A DNA stretch of 64,000 nt, taken from positions 2,970,001-3,034,000 of the forward strand of contig NZ_CP136520.1 in assembly GCF_032813545.1 (NCBI RefSeq), read 5' to 3'. Position numbers and translations under genes: made by a program. Numbering within the stretch: position 1 is the stretch's first letter; every line of letters starts with the position of its first letter. This stretch comes from Nodosilinea sp. E11. Its GTDB lineage: Bacteria > Cyanobacteriota > Cyanobacteriia > Phormidesmidales > Phormidesmidaceae. A model generated the notes under the pieces. The model ran no database searches, had not been told where the DNA came from, and saw only the letters and a program-made list of their open reading frames with translations. Of this stretch, positions 9,204 through 16,231 are shown piece by piece.

Positions 9204-12113
9204 ATGCAGTATTCAGTCAAGCTTCTTGTTGCCGCACTGTTTGCCCTTAGCCCGGCAGCTCACCCCAATCTGAAGACGTTTGCCCTAGCCCAGGTGACGC
9301 CAGCGTTTTCAGTACCCGAAACGGTGCCCGCAGGAACGACCCTATCGATTCAGAGTTCCCCCAATTTGGGCTTTGCCACTGAGGCACTTAAACAAGAATT
9401 TGAGGCGACCTACGAAGGGACTGATGTCGGCGTCGCGGTGACCAATAGCGATCAGGCGATCGCGTCCCTACTCGACGGCACTACTGATCTAGCGGCGATC
9501 GGTCGGCCGCTGACTGAAGCAGAACAGGCCCAAGACCTGAATACGGTTGCCTTAGATCGGGCCAAAATTGCGATCGTGATTGGCCCCAACAATCCCTTTA
9601 CCGGTAGCCTTACCTTTGAGCAGTTTGCCGCCATGTTTCGTGGCGAAATCACCGACTGGTCAGCGGTAGGCGGTCAGCCCGGCCCAATTCGCTTTGTCGA
9701 TCGCCCCGAAGACAGCGACACCCGCCGTTCGTTAGGGCAGTACGACGTCTTTGCTAATGCTCCTTTTGTGGCTGGGGCCACTGCCGACACAGTGGCTGAA
9801 GACGATACGGCCGCGGTCATTCAGGCGTTAGGCGATGACGGCATTAGCTATGCGATCGCCCCCCACGTACTCGACCAACCGGCGGTTACCGTCGTGCCGA
9901 TGCACCAGACCCTGCCCGATGACCCGCGCTACCCTTATTCTCAGCCCCGCTACTTTGTCTACCGGGGTGAGCCGAGTCCAGCAGTGGCCGCCTTTTTAGG
10001 CTATGTGACCTCTCCTGAAGGAGCAACGGCCCTGACTGCGGCCCAGGTTGCCGAAGTGGGCGCGGTAACCGCAGGCGTCGTCGCCCCTGCCGAGCCCCTG
10101 CCTGAAGCGGATCCCGTCGCTGCTCCGGGTGTTGCCGACTCAGACACCGTGGCTCAAGCGCCAACCGACCCAGCCCCGGCTGTCGAAGCCAATGAGGGTG
10201 GCTTTGCCTGGTGGTGGGTGCTCTTGCCCCTCGCGGCCCTGGGTGGTTTGGCCTGGCTACTCGGTCGTAGCCGAGGCAGTATGGCTCCCAATCCCGATAC
10301 GTCCGTTGTGACCCCTGCCGCCTCCGACCTCCCTGGCCCACCGCCCACCGCCGAACATCCGGTTCCCCCTGTGGTTGAGCCGCCCGTGGCACCGCCCCCG
10401 GCAGTGCCCTTGGTCGATGAGCCCGCAGTGGTAGCTGTGCCTGAGCCAGTTGTCCCTGAGCTAGTCGTACCTGAACCAGTCGTACCTGAGCCAGAAGTGC
10501 CCGAATTAATCGTGGCCGATGTGTCAGTACCCGAACCAATAGTAGTTACCCCCGAACCTGAGAGTAGTCCCGAGCCCGAAGTCGTTCCCGAGCCCGAGCT
10601 TGTCGTTGTCGAAGAAAGTATTATCGAGCCTGCGACTATTCCCGAGCCCGAAATCGTTCCCGAGCCCGAGCTTGTCGTTGTCGAAGAAAGTATTGTCGAG
10701 CCTGCGACTATTCCCGAGCCCGAAATCGTTCCCGAGCCCGAGCTTATCGTTGTCGAAGAGAGTATTGTCGAGCCTGAGATTATTGTTGTAGAAGAGGTGC
10801 CACCCCCTGCCGAACCTGTGGCAGAACCGCCACCGCCCCAGCCAGTAGTGCCGCCGGTTGTTGCTGCCGGAATGGGTTTGGCAGGGTTGGCCGCTGGCGC
10901 AGCCGCTTCCTTAGCAAGTACTAAAGACCAGTCGGCGGTAGAAGCCAGCAAGTTTAACGTGGTGGGTCGCCCTACCGATGGCGACATTGATCTATCGACC
11001 ATTGATGATGGCCTGCCGCCCTTGCCCGACGGCTATGGTGAAAGCCGCATTGTGCTGATGCCCCGTGACCCCCAGTGGGCCTACGCCTATTGGGATACAC
11101 CCCATACCCACAAAGAAGAACTGCGCCGCCAGGGAGGAGAACATCTGGCCCTGCGCCTCTACGATGTCACCGGCATTAATCTGGAGGATCAGGCTCCCCA
11201 CAGCCTGCAACAGGTGGGCTGCGATGAAATGGCTCGCGAGTGGTACATGCAGATTCCGGTCAGCGATCGCGACTACCAAGTCGAGATCGGCTATCTGACG
11301 GGCGATGGTCGTTGGCTGGTACTAGCCCGTTCCAACCCCATTCGCATTCCCCCCGTTTACCCATCCGACTGGACAGAAGAACACTTTCTCTCGGTCACTT
11401 GGGAAGAAAATCTGCGCGGCAGAACTATCATGACCCTGAGTGACCCCAGCACCGCAAGGGCCGATGCAGGTTTGCACGAACAGCTCTATGCCCTAGCCCA
11501 GGGGGGTGAAGCTCTGCGAGTAGATGGGTCTTTATTTGGCTCTATGCACCATGTGGCTGGATCAATGGCACCGCCCATGAGTTCCTTTATCTTCCCCTCT
11601 GGGGCAGGGTTACAGGCTGCGGCTATGGGGCCGGGGCTCACCATGTCTGGAGTTTCGGGCTTTACGCTGTCTGGGTTTCCTGGCCCCATGGCCGAATTTC
11701 CTGGTTTAACCCCGTCAGGGATGGGGTTTGCTGGGCTGACGATGTCGGGCTTTTCGGGGCTAACCATGTCAGGTGTTTCGGGGTTAACTATGTCAGGGGT
11801 GGGGCTGGGCGCGTCTATGCCGCCGATCCGCCCCCGCAAGTTTTGGCTGGTGGCCGACGCTGAACTGATTGTCTACGGTGCCACGGAACCCGACGCGTCG
11901 GTAACGGTGGGCGGCGTGCCCATTCAGCTGGCCGAAGACGGCACCTTCCGGTTCCAGACCTCCTTCCAGGACGGCACTATTGAGTACCCGATCATGGCGG
12001 TAGCAGCCGATGGCGAGCAGAGCCGAAATATCCATATGACCTTTGAGCGCCAAACCCCCGAGCGACGCACCAATACTAAGGACGAAGCTCAAGATGAATG
12101 GCCAAGCGCGTAG
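9204..12113 (+). CDS. PstS-like substrate-binding domain fused to DUF4912 domain
   Basis: A 969-residue modular protein. Residues 1-30 look like a signal peptide; about 40-275 resemble a periplasmic phosphate-type binding protein (PBP-like fold, with the block EITDWSAVGGQPGPI). A membrane segment at about 335-355 (WWWVLLPLAALGGLAWLL) is followed by a long Pro/Glu/Val-rich linker that holds three tandem copies of a 24-residue unit (about 456-528). A DUF4912 domain spans about 611-730. Next comes a Ser-Gly-Met repeat region (about 813-870, recurring LTMSG) and a small beta-rich C-terminal domain (about 877-955). Similar PBP/DUF4912 fusions are known only as cyanobacterial conserved hypotheticals; the function is unestablished. 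The binding domain may sense an anion outside while DUF4912 acts on the other side of the membrane. Confidence 0.85.
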   Translation: MQYSVKLLVAALFALSPAAHPNLKTFALAQVTPAFSVPETVPAGTTLSIQSSPNLGFATEALKQEFEATYEGTDVGVAVTNSDQAIASLLDGTTDLAAIGRPLTEAEQAQDLNTVALDRAKIAIVIGPNNPFTGSLTFEQFAAMFRGEITDWSAVGGQPGPIRFVDRPEDSDTRRSLGQYDVFANAPFVAGATADTVAEDDTAAVIQALGDDGISYAIAPHVLDQPAVTVVPMHQTLPDDPRYPYSQPRYFVYRGEPSPAVAAFLGYVTSPEGATALTAAQVAEVGAVTAGVVAPAEPLPEADPVAAPGVADSDTVAQAPTDPAPAVEANEGGFAWWWVLLPLAALGGLAWLLGRSRGSMAPNPDTSVVTPAASDLPGPPPTAEHPVPPVVEPPVAPPPAVPLVDEPAVVAVPEPVVPELVVPEPVVPEPEVPELIVADVSVPEPIVVTPEPESSPEPEVVPEPELVVVEESIIEPATIPEPEIVPEPELVVVEESIVEPATIPEPEIVPEPELIVVEESIVEPEIIVVEEVPPPAEPVAEPPPPQPVVPPVVAAGMGLAGLAAGAAASLASTKDQSAVEASKFNVVGRPTDGDIDLSTIDDGLPPLPDGYGESRIVLMPRDPQWAYAYWDTPHTHKEELRRQGGEHLALRLYDVTGINLEDQAPHSLQQVGCDEMAREWYMQIPVSDRDYQVEIGYLTGDGRWLVLARSNPIRIPPVYPSDWTEEHFLSVTWEENLRGRTIMTLSDPSTARADAGLHEQLYALAQGGEALRVDGSLFGSMHHVAGSMAPPMSSFIFPSGAGLQAAAMGPGLTMSGVSGFTLSGFPGPMAEFPGLTPSGMGFAGLTMSGFSGLTMSGVSGLTMSGVGLGASMPPIRPRKFWLVADAELIVYGATEPDASVTVGGVPIQLAEDGTFRFQTSFQDGTIEYPIMAVAADGEQSRNIHMTFERQTPERRTNTKDEAQDEWPSA
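10572..10785 (+). repeat. 72-bp tandem coding repeat, about 2.9 copies
   Basis: Units begin at 10572, 10644 and 10716 and encode a 24-residue Pro/Glu/Val motif starting EPEIVPEPEL. The copies are nearly identical at DNA level, which points to recent expansion or strong gene conversion within the linker of the DUF4912 fusion protein. Confidence 0.85.
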
Positions 12114-12143
12114 GGCTTAAAGGATGGGAGGAACAGGCTACCC

Positions 12144-12341
12144 CATGCTGGTAACAAACTCACTGCTGAAAGACTAGCAGACGCAATGCATGAGGCTGTG
12201 AGCGATCGAGCAATGCGTCAACGCTCCGCCAATCCTTGAGCAAAAATTCAAGCTGAAGCTGGGGTGGCCAATGCCGTCGCAATCATCTCCCAACTTGAAA
12301 AGCGCGGAGTTTTCTGTGGAAAAAGCTGTGGAAAAAACTAG
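12144..12341 (+). pseudogene. Remnant of a GT1-type (sterol glucosyltransferase-like) glycosyltransferase C-terminus
   Basis: Reading frame through aac-aaa-ctc at 12153 gives NKLTAERLADAMHEAVSD, then, after an in-frame TGA near 12236, AKIQAEAGVANAVAIISQLE. This matches the end of UGT-type glycosyltransferases, where the last helices carry LTAERLA...AVTD...RA..LGAKIRAEDGV. Only about 60 residues of a family of about 420 survive, with an internal stop and no upstream part. It is a decayed fragment right after the DUF4912 gene. Confidence 0.6.
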
Positions 12342-12357
12342 TAAGGGAAGTCTGAGC

Positions 12358-12820
12358 CTAGTCGTCGGCACGACATAATACCGAATCCGAGTGCCATACC
12401 CCCAATAGCAAAACTTTGCCCGTCATCTCGCGCCGCTGAGGGTATGGGTTTTGGTGGGACTTGGGCGAGGTGTTGCCCTGCTCCAGCGCTTCTTCGATCA
12501 GCGCCTGAATCACCACGCCGTTCTCAGCGTGGAGGTTAACCATGCCGCCGTGGTCACCGGTGTGGCGCATGGTTCTAAAGCTATCGGCAGCATCGACCAT
12601 CAGCACGCCGGGGTAGGCCATGTAGAGCTTAAAGCGAGAGACCCCATCGTTGTTGATCAAGTCGGGCAGTTCGGCCAGCGACCCTGGGTTGATATCGGTG
12701 AGAATGACGTGAAAGGCGTAGTCGACGCAGCACTGAGGCGCTGCCGCTGCCAATCGTCTGTCTAGCGCCGCCTTGGGCTTTCGTCGTGGAACTGCTGGGC
12801 AAAGTCAATGATCGTGGTGG
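12358..12820 (-). pseudogene. Remnant of dihydropyrimidinase/D-hydantoinase
   Basis: On the minus strand the frame gives TTIIDFAQQFHDES, then slips by one base near 12775 and continues with VDYAFHVILTDINP, FKLYMAYPGVLMVDA and MVNLHAENG. These are landmark blocks of dihydropyrimidinase (the lysine of FKL.MAYPG and the histidine of HAENG are metal-site residues in the family). Only about 140 residues of about 480 remain; both ends are missing and one frameshift is visible, so this cannot make an active enzyme. Confidence 0.75.
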
Positions 12821-12873
12821 AAGGTTCCCGGTTCGAGGGCCGCCTTGCACCTTGAACCTTGAACCCCAAATCC

Positions 12874-13122
12874 CTAGTTGCGATAGTGCAGCTCTTCTAG
12901 CCAAACGCGCAGTTCATCGTCAGAGGCGTGGTTGATGGTCAGTTGAGTCAGGGGGTCGTAGGCATTCCATAGGGTTGCGCCCGAGTCGTCGGTGGCTGGC
13001 CAGACATGGGGTTCGTTGGTGGCATTTAGATGAGCTAAGATGCCGTGCCAAACGCTAGCCAGTTGGGTAACGAGGCTGGGGCGCTGGTGAGCAGTATTGA
13101 TGGGCCAGTAGCTGCTGTTCAT
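12874..13122 (-). CDS. Small conserved-looking protein of unknown function
   Basis: An 82-residue soluble protein with a good ribosome binding site (AGGAG, about 7 bases before the ATG). The N-terminus reads MNSSYWPINT and the C-terminus ends DDELRVWLEELHYRN, a pattern I associate with small cyanobacterial hypotheticals, but no function is known to me. The middle contains a Trp-rich segment. The gene borders the dihydropyrimidinase remnant and is divergent from the riboswitch-controlled DUF4278 gene. Confidence 0.65.
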   Translation of the reverse strand: MNSSYWPINTAHQRPSLVTQLASVWHGILAHLNATNEPHVWPATDDSGATLWNAYDPLTQLTINHASDDELRVWLEELHYRN

Positions 13123-13248
13123 AGTAAATCTCCTAATTTATGGGTGAGGTGTGTCTGCGAACTTCCATTCACACTCTAAGAATAGATTTCTGTATCAAAA
13201 AGAACAAAAGCTTTCTGTCATGGCAAACATGAAAAACTTTCATGGGTA

Positions 13249-13262
13249 GTACGGCGGCCTAC
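13249..13262. promoter_or_regulatory. Possible NtcA site (GTA-N8-TAC)
   Basis: The 14-bp palindromic consensus GTA-N8-TAC of the nitrogen regulator NtcA occurs upstream of the riboswitch. A -10-like TATTAT lies at 13312-13317, about 50 bp further, not the 22-bp spacing of a classical NtcA-activated promoter. The motif is short enough to occur by chance; only its position before a glutamine-sensing leader makes it worth listing. Confidence 0.25.
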
Positions 13263-13330
13263 TCCTCTATGTAGAATTATCAAAAGCTGATATTTTGAAA
13301 AAACAGTAGCGTATTATACAGACATAGAGA

Positions 13331-13415
13331 TAAAACGTTCATCTTTTGCCTTGGTGCATGCCCCTCAGGCACCTGGCCGAAAGACGGAAGTAGGGACACT
13401 CCCGAAGGAACGCGC
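13331..13415 (+). ncRNA. Glutamine riboswitch (glnA RNA / glutamine-I type)
   Basis: The leader of the DUF4278 gene contains the conserved core GGAAGTAGGG, a short GGG/CCC hairpin and CGAAGGAACGC, which is the hallmark of the glnA RNA that binds L-glutamine. Helix P1 is formed by CGTTC (13336-13340) and GAACG (13408-13412). An optional second helix GGTGC/GCACC (13353-13357 with 13369-13373) fits the three-way junction. The aptamer ends about 22 bases before the AGGAGG ribosome binding site, so control of translation initiation is plausible. Glutamine riboswitches of this class control nitrogen-assimilation genes in cyanobacteria. Confidence 0.85.
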
Positions 13416-13434
13416 CTCACTACGCATCGCTTCT

Positions 13435-13440
13435 AGGAGG
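13435..13440 (+). promoter_or_regulatory. Strong Shine-Dalgarno of the DUF4278 gene
   Basis: AGGAGG lies 7 bases before the ATG at 13448. Its closeness to the riboswitch makes it the likely expression platform target. Confidence 0.7.
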
Positions 13441-13447
13441 CGACCTT

Positions 13448-13939
13448 ATGAAACTCACCTATCGCGGCATTAGCTACGATGCTACCCCTAGCGCAGCTCC
13501 ACAGCTGAGCAAAACCCTGGCTGTAGGCCGCTATCGCGGGGCTCCGGTGGTTTTGAATACGCTGGCCGAACTGCCCGCTCAGCCCGGTGACAATTTGACC
13601 TGGCGCGGTGTGCCCCACCGCACAGGCATTGCGGCTCCGGTCGCGGCCACCCCCGTGCCACCCCTTGAAATTCCTGCTGTTGCAGCTAGCATTGCAGACC
13701 CGGTTGTTACCCCAGAAGTAGGTCCTGAGATGACTCCCACTAACATTCCTGACTTGGCTAGAAATCTGTTCATTCGCCGCCACCAGCGCAGCCGTCGGCG
13801 CGAACAGGGCATGATGGTGCGGTTAGCCGCTGAAGTCGGTATTCCCGTAGAAGATGCGGCCCACTACGAAAGCCACATTCAGGGCAAAATGCCCCACGAT
13901 TTCTCTGGTTACGATCGCGGCTCAGCCGCCATGAGCTAA
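13448..13939 (+). CDS. DUF4278-domain protein under glutamine riboswitch control
   Basis: A 163-residue protein whose N-terminus MKLTYRGISY is the signature of DUF4278. A second YRG (residues 29-31) and a WRG (about 52-54) repeat the motif, followed by a Pro/Val-rich linker, a basic segment (RRHQRSRRREQ, about 110-120) and a helical C-terminus. DUF4278-type small proteins include, to my knowledge, PirA, a PII-interacting regulator of arginine synthesis in Synechocystis; this protein is larger and its role is not known. The riboswitch upstream ties its expression to glutamine level, which supports a role in nitrogen control. A strong terminator follows. Confidence 0.88.
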   Translation: MKLTYRGISYDATPSAAPQLSKTLAVGRYRGAPVVLNTLAELPAQPGDNLTWRGVPHRTGIAAPVAATPVPPLEIPAVAASIADPVVTPEVGPEMTPTNIPDLARNLFIRRHQRSRRREQGMMVRLAAEVGIPVEDAAHYESHIQGKMPHDFSGYDRGSAAMS

Positions 13940-13942
13940 CGC

Positions 13943-14731
13943 TTAAGTCTTTACGGCAGATGGCCCGGTGCGCTGGCACTCCGGGCCTTTTTTGTGGGCG
14001 ATCGCATCAATGTCGGCCCACTCTAGCTCGGTCAACGGCTGGGTTACGAGTTGCGCGCCAAAACAGTCGCTAGCGGCCTGGGTGAGCGAGGCGATCACCT
14101 GATCTAGGGTGAGTGTGCTCTGCATGGCGATCTGGGCTTGGCTGGGCGGCAGCGCAGGAGTCTGAAAGACCTGCTGCCAGAGGGTTGGGTCGGGGTGAAG
14201 AGCGATCGATCCATGCTGTAGCAGGTAGGCACCCCGTCGTCGCTGGGCGCTGCCGATCACTTTGTGGTCGTGGGCATCGACCAAATCGGCGCTGGTGGCC
14301 AGGGCAAAGCAGTTGGGCGATCGGCTATAGTCTCGGCCTGGTTGGCCAAACTTGAGGGATACACCCAGTTCTGCCCAGCCTTTGATCAAGAACTGGCACA
14401 GAAATTGATAGGCCTGGTCACGGTTTCCAGCCAGCTGCGAGGTCACCACCGCATAGGTTAGATCGCCCTGGTGCAGCACGCCGCGCCCGCCTGTGGGTCG
14501 CTGCACCAGATCCACAGGCTGCCCCTGCCAGCTCAGGTGTTGCCAGTGCTCAGGAATTTGGTTGCGCTGGCTGACGCCCAGCGAGATTGCCGCCGGATGC
14601 CAGGTGTAGAACCGCAGCGTGGGCGGGTGGCCGTGGTGCTGGTGCTGGTCGAGCAGCCAGGTATCGATCGCCATGTGCACGGCACCGGGCGCTTCTAGGA
14701 ATGGAAGCAGCCGCCAGGGGGTTCCACTCAC
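13943..14731 (-). CDS. Octanoyltransferase LipM-like / lipoate-protein ligase family protein
   Basis: Transfers octanoyl or lipoyl groups to lipoyl domains (pyruvate dehydrogenase E2, GcvH). The 262-residue protein has the BirA/LplA fold motifs [11 protein letters not shown] (77-87) and [18 protein letters not shown] (158-175), with Cys141 in SPNCF. A cysteine at this place is the acyl carrier in LipM-type octanoyltransferases and argues for LipM rather than an ATP-dependent LplA. Its start codon overlaps the stop of lipA by 4 bp (ATGA), so the two are cotranscribed, lipA first; LipM would make the octanoyl-protein that LipA sulfurates. The last 15 codons carry the terminator of the convergent DUF4278 gene. 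Confidence 0.82.
   Translation of the reverse strand: MSGTPWRLLPFLEAPGAVHMAIDTWLLDQHQHHGHPPTLRFYTWHPAAISLGVSQRNQIPEHWQHLSWQGQPVDLVQRPTGGRGVLHQGDLTYAVVTSQLAGNRDQAYQFLCQFLIKGWAELGVSLKFGQPGRDYSRSPNCFALATSADLVDAHDHKVIGSAQRRRGAYLLQHGSIALHPDPTLWQQVFQTPALPPSQAQIAMQSTLTLDQVIASLTQAASDCFGAQLVTQPLTELEWADIDAIAHKKGPECQRTGPSAVKT
13962..13993 (+). terminator. Intrinsic terminator of the DUF4278 gene
   Basis: A perfect 7-bp GC stem (GGCCCGG 13962-13968 with CCGGGCC 13981-13987) is followed by TTTTTT (13988-13993). It lies 22 bases after the DUF4278 stop codon, inside the 3' coding end of the convergent lipM-like gene. Confidence 0.85.
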
Positions 14732-15639
14732 GGGGCCTCTCCGGCGTGGTACGAACTGCGCACCAGCGGGCCAGATCGCACGTGGGTAAACCCCAGGTCG
14801 CGGGCAATATTCCCCAGGTGGTCAAATTCCTCCGGTGTCCAGTAGCGATCGACCGGGCGGTGATCGAGGGAGGGGCGCATATACTGGCCGAGGGTGAGGC
14901 GATCGCACCCCACCGCCCGCAAATCTTGCATGGCCTCGATTAGCTCAGCCTCGGTTTCGCCGTGGCCCACCATCAGCCCCGATTTGGTGGGAACAGTGGG
15001 GTCAAACGCTTTGACTAAGGCCAGCACTCGCAGAGAGCGATCGTACTTGGCCCCCCGCCGCACCGGGTCTTGCAGCCGTCGCACGGTTTCTAAATTGTGG
15101 TTATAGCAGGTGGGTTTGGCCGCTACGACGGTCTGAATGCGATCGGCCTGGCCAGCCTCGCGGGTTGGCCCACCCCAAAAATCGGGGGTCAGCACTTCGA
15201 TCTCCGTGCCTGGGTTCACCTGGCGAATGGTCTCCATCACCCGCACAAACCAGCCTGCCCCGTGGTCGGGCAAATCGTCCCGCGCTACTGAGGTCAGTAC
15301 CACATAGCGCAGACCCAGCAGTCGCACCGATTCGGCTACTTTTTCGGGTTCGTGGGGGTCGAGGGGCATGGGGGCGTGGCCCTTGTCTACCTGGCAGAAG
15401 GCGCAGGCGCGGGTACACACCGCCCCCATCAGCAAAAACGTAGCGGTGCGGTTGGCGTAGCATTCACCCCGGTTGGGGCAGCGGCCCTCTTCGCAAATGG
15501 TGTGAATCTGCCGCTCTTTGACAATCCGCTGCACCGTCGAGATCTCGCTGGCCTTGCCAATGGGTCGCCGCAGCCAGTCGGGCATGCGCTCTAGCTCATC
15601 CCGCAACTGCTGTCGTTGATCTGCTGTAGAAGAAGCCAT
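14728..15639 (-). CDS. lipA: Lipoyl synthase
   Basis: Radical SAM enzyme that inserts two sulfurs into octanoyl groups on lipoyl-dependent proteins. With the start at [10 protein letters not shown] the protein is 303 residues. The auxiliary-cluster cysteines [12 protein letters not shown] are Cys49, Cys54 and Cys60, and the radical SAM motif CTRACAFC is Cys75, Cys79 and Cys82. A longer reading from 15669 would add ten residues encoded by the palindromic repeat GTAGGGTGGGCACTGCCCACC, so the inner ATG is preferred. It overlaps the lipM-like gene downstream. Confidence 0.96.
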   Translation of the reverse strand: MASSTADQRQQLRDELERMPDWLRRPIGKASEISTVQRIVKERQIHTICEEGRCPNRGECYANRTATFLLMGAVCTRACAFCQVDKGHAPMPLDPHEPEKVAESVRLLGLRYVVLTSVARDDLPDHGAGWFVRVMETIRQVNPGTEIEVLTPDFWGGPTREAGQADRIQTVVAAKPTCYNHNLETVRRLQDPVRRGAKYDRSLRVLALVKAFDPTVPTKSGLMVGHGETEAELIEAMQDLRAVGCDRLTLGQYMRPSLDHRPVDRYWTPEEFDHLGNIARDLGFTHVRSGPLVRSSYHAGEAP

Positions 15640-15646
15640 AACCTCC

Positions 15647-15667
15647 GTAGGGTGGGCACTGCCCACC
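15647..15667. repeat. Palindromic repeat GTAGGGTGGGCACTGCCCACC
   Basis: One copy of a dispersed palindrome, here just upstream of lipA. Related copies are at 19340-19360 (inside priA), 24043-24058, 38650-38670 and 38814-38838. GGTGGGCA and TGCCCACC form the arms. Confidence 0.75.
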
Positions 15668-15730
15668 AAATGCTTTGCCGCCAGCAGGATTAAATTACCC
15701 CATAGGCTCAGGGCAAACGACCGTCTGCCC

Positions 15731-16096
15731 CTACTGGATTCTATCGCGGCTAATCTCGACTGCGACCTGGCCGGTGTAGTCAGGAATGGGGGGGGTGAGC
15801 TTGGTTACTTTGACGGTCACCCGCTGTAGGCGCGGATCAGACTCTAGGGCAGAGGCGGCGATCGCCCCTGCCAGCCGCTCAATCAGCGCAAACTTGGCTT
15901 CTCGAATAATCTGCTGAGTGCCCGCGATCACAGTGCGGTAGTCGTGGGTGTCGGTGAGGCGATCGCTCTGGGTGGCTTCTGCTAAATCCAAGTACAGAAT
16001 AATGTCGGCCTGAAACCACTGGCCCAGCACATTTTCTTCGGGCAGTGCCCCCGTGTAGCCGTAGGCGCGAATGTTGGTGAGGTGAATGGCATCCAT
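15731..16096 (-). CDS. folB: Dihydroneopterin aldolase
   Basis: Cleaves 7,8-dihydroneopterin to 6-hydroxymethyl-dihydropterin and glycolaldehyde in folate synthesis. The start at [16 protein letters not shown] gives 121 residues, the usual length. The [10 protein letters not shown] segment (about residues 12-21), the Glu-rich strand after it and the late KLTPPIPDY block with the catalytic-region lysine are typical of FolB. A start seven codons upstream (16117) is possible. A GC-rich palindrome (15712-15729) follows the stop codon. Confidence 0.93.
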   Translation of the reverse strand: MDAIHLTNIRAYGYTGALPEENVLGQWFQADIILYLDLAEATQSDRLTDTHDYRTVIAGTQQIIREAKFALIERLAGAIAASALESDPRLQRVTVKVTKLTPPIPDYTGQVAVEISRDRIQ

Positions 16097-16211
16097 GTGT
16101 CGGGCGCTGTATACCAACTAAAACCCCCCTTTACTAAGGGGGGCAGGGGAGATCCTGGAGGGAAATTGGGTTGGGAGACAGTCTGCTGCCGGAGGGCCAA
16201 CAACTGCCGGA

Positions 16212-16231
16212 GGGCAAACCACCGTTTGCCC
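16212..16231 (-). terminator. Hairpin at the end of the sigma factor gene
   Basis: A perfect 8-bp inverted repeat (gggcaaac / gtttgccc, 4-base loop) abuts the sigma factor stop codon. It resembles the palindromes found after folB and MarR and may stabilise or end the transcript; no T-run follows. Confidence 0.45.

Noticed and set aside
10154-11002. Open frame of 282 codons on the minus strand, rich in Ser, Thr and Gly
   Set aside because: It is the mirror of the Pro/Glu repeat linker of the DUF4912 fusion gene; composition follows the sense codons and no start signal is seen.
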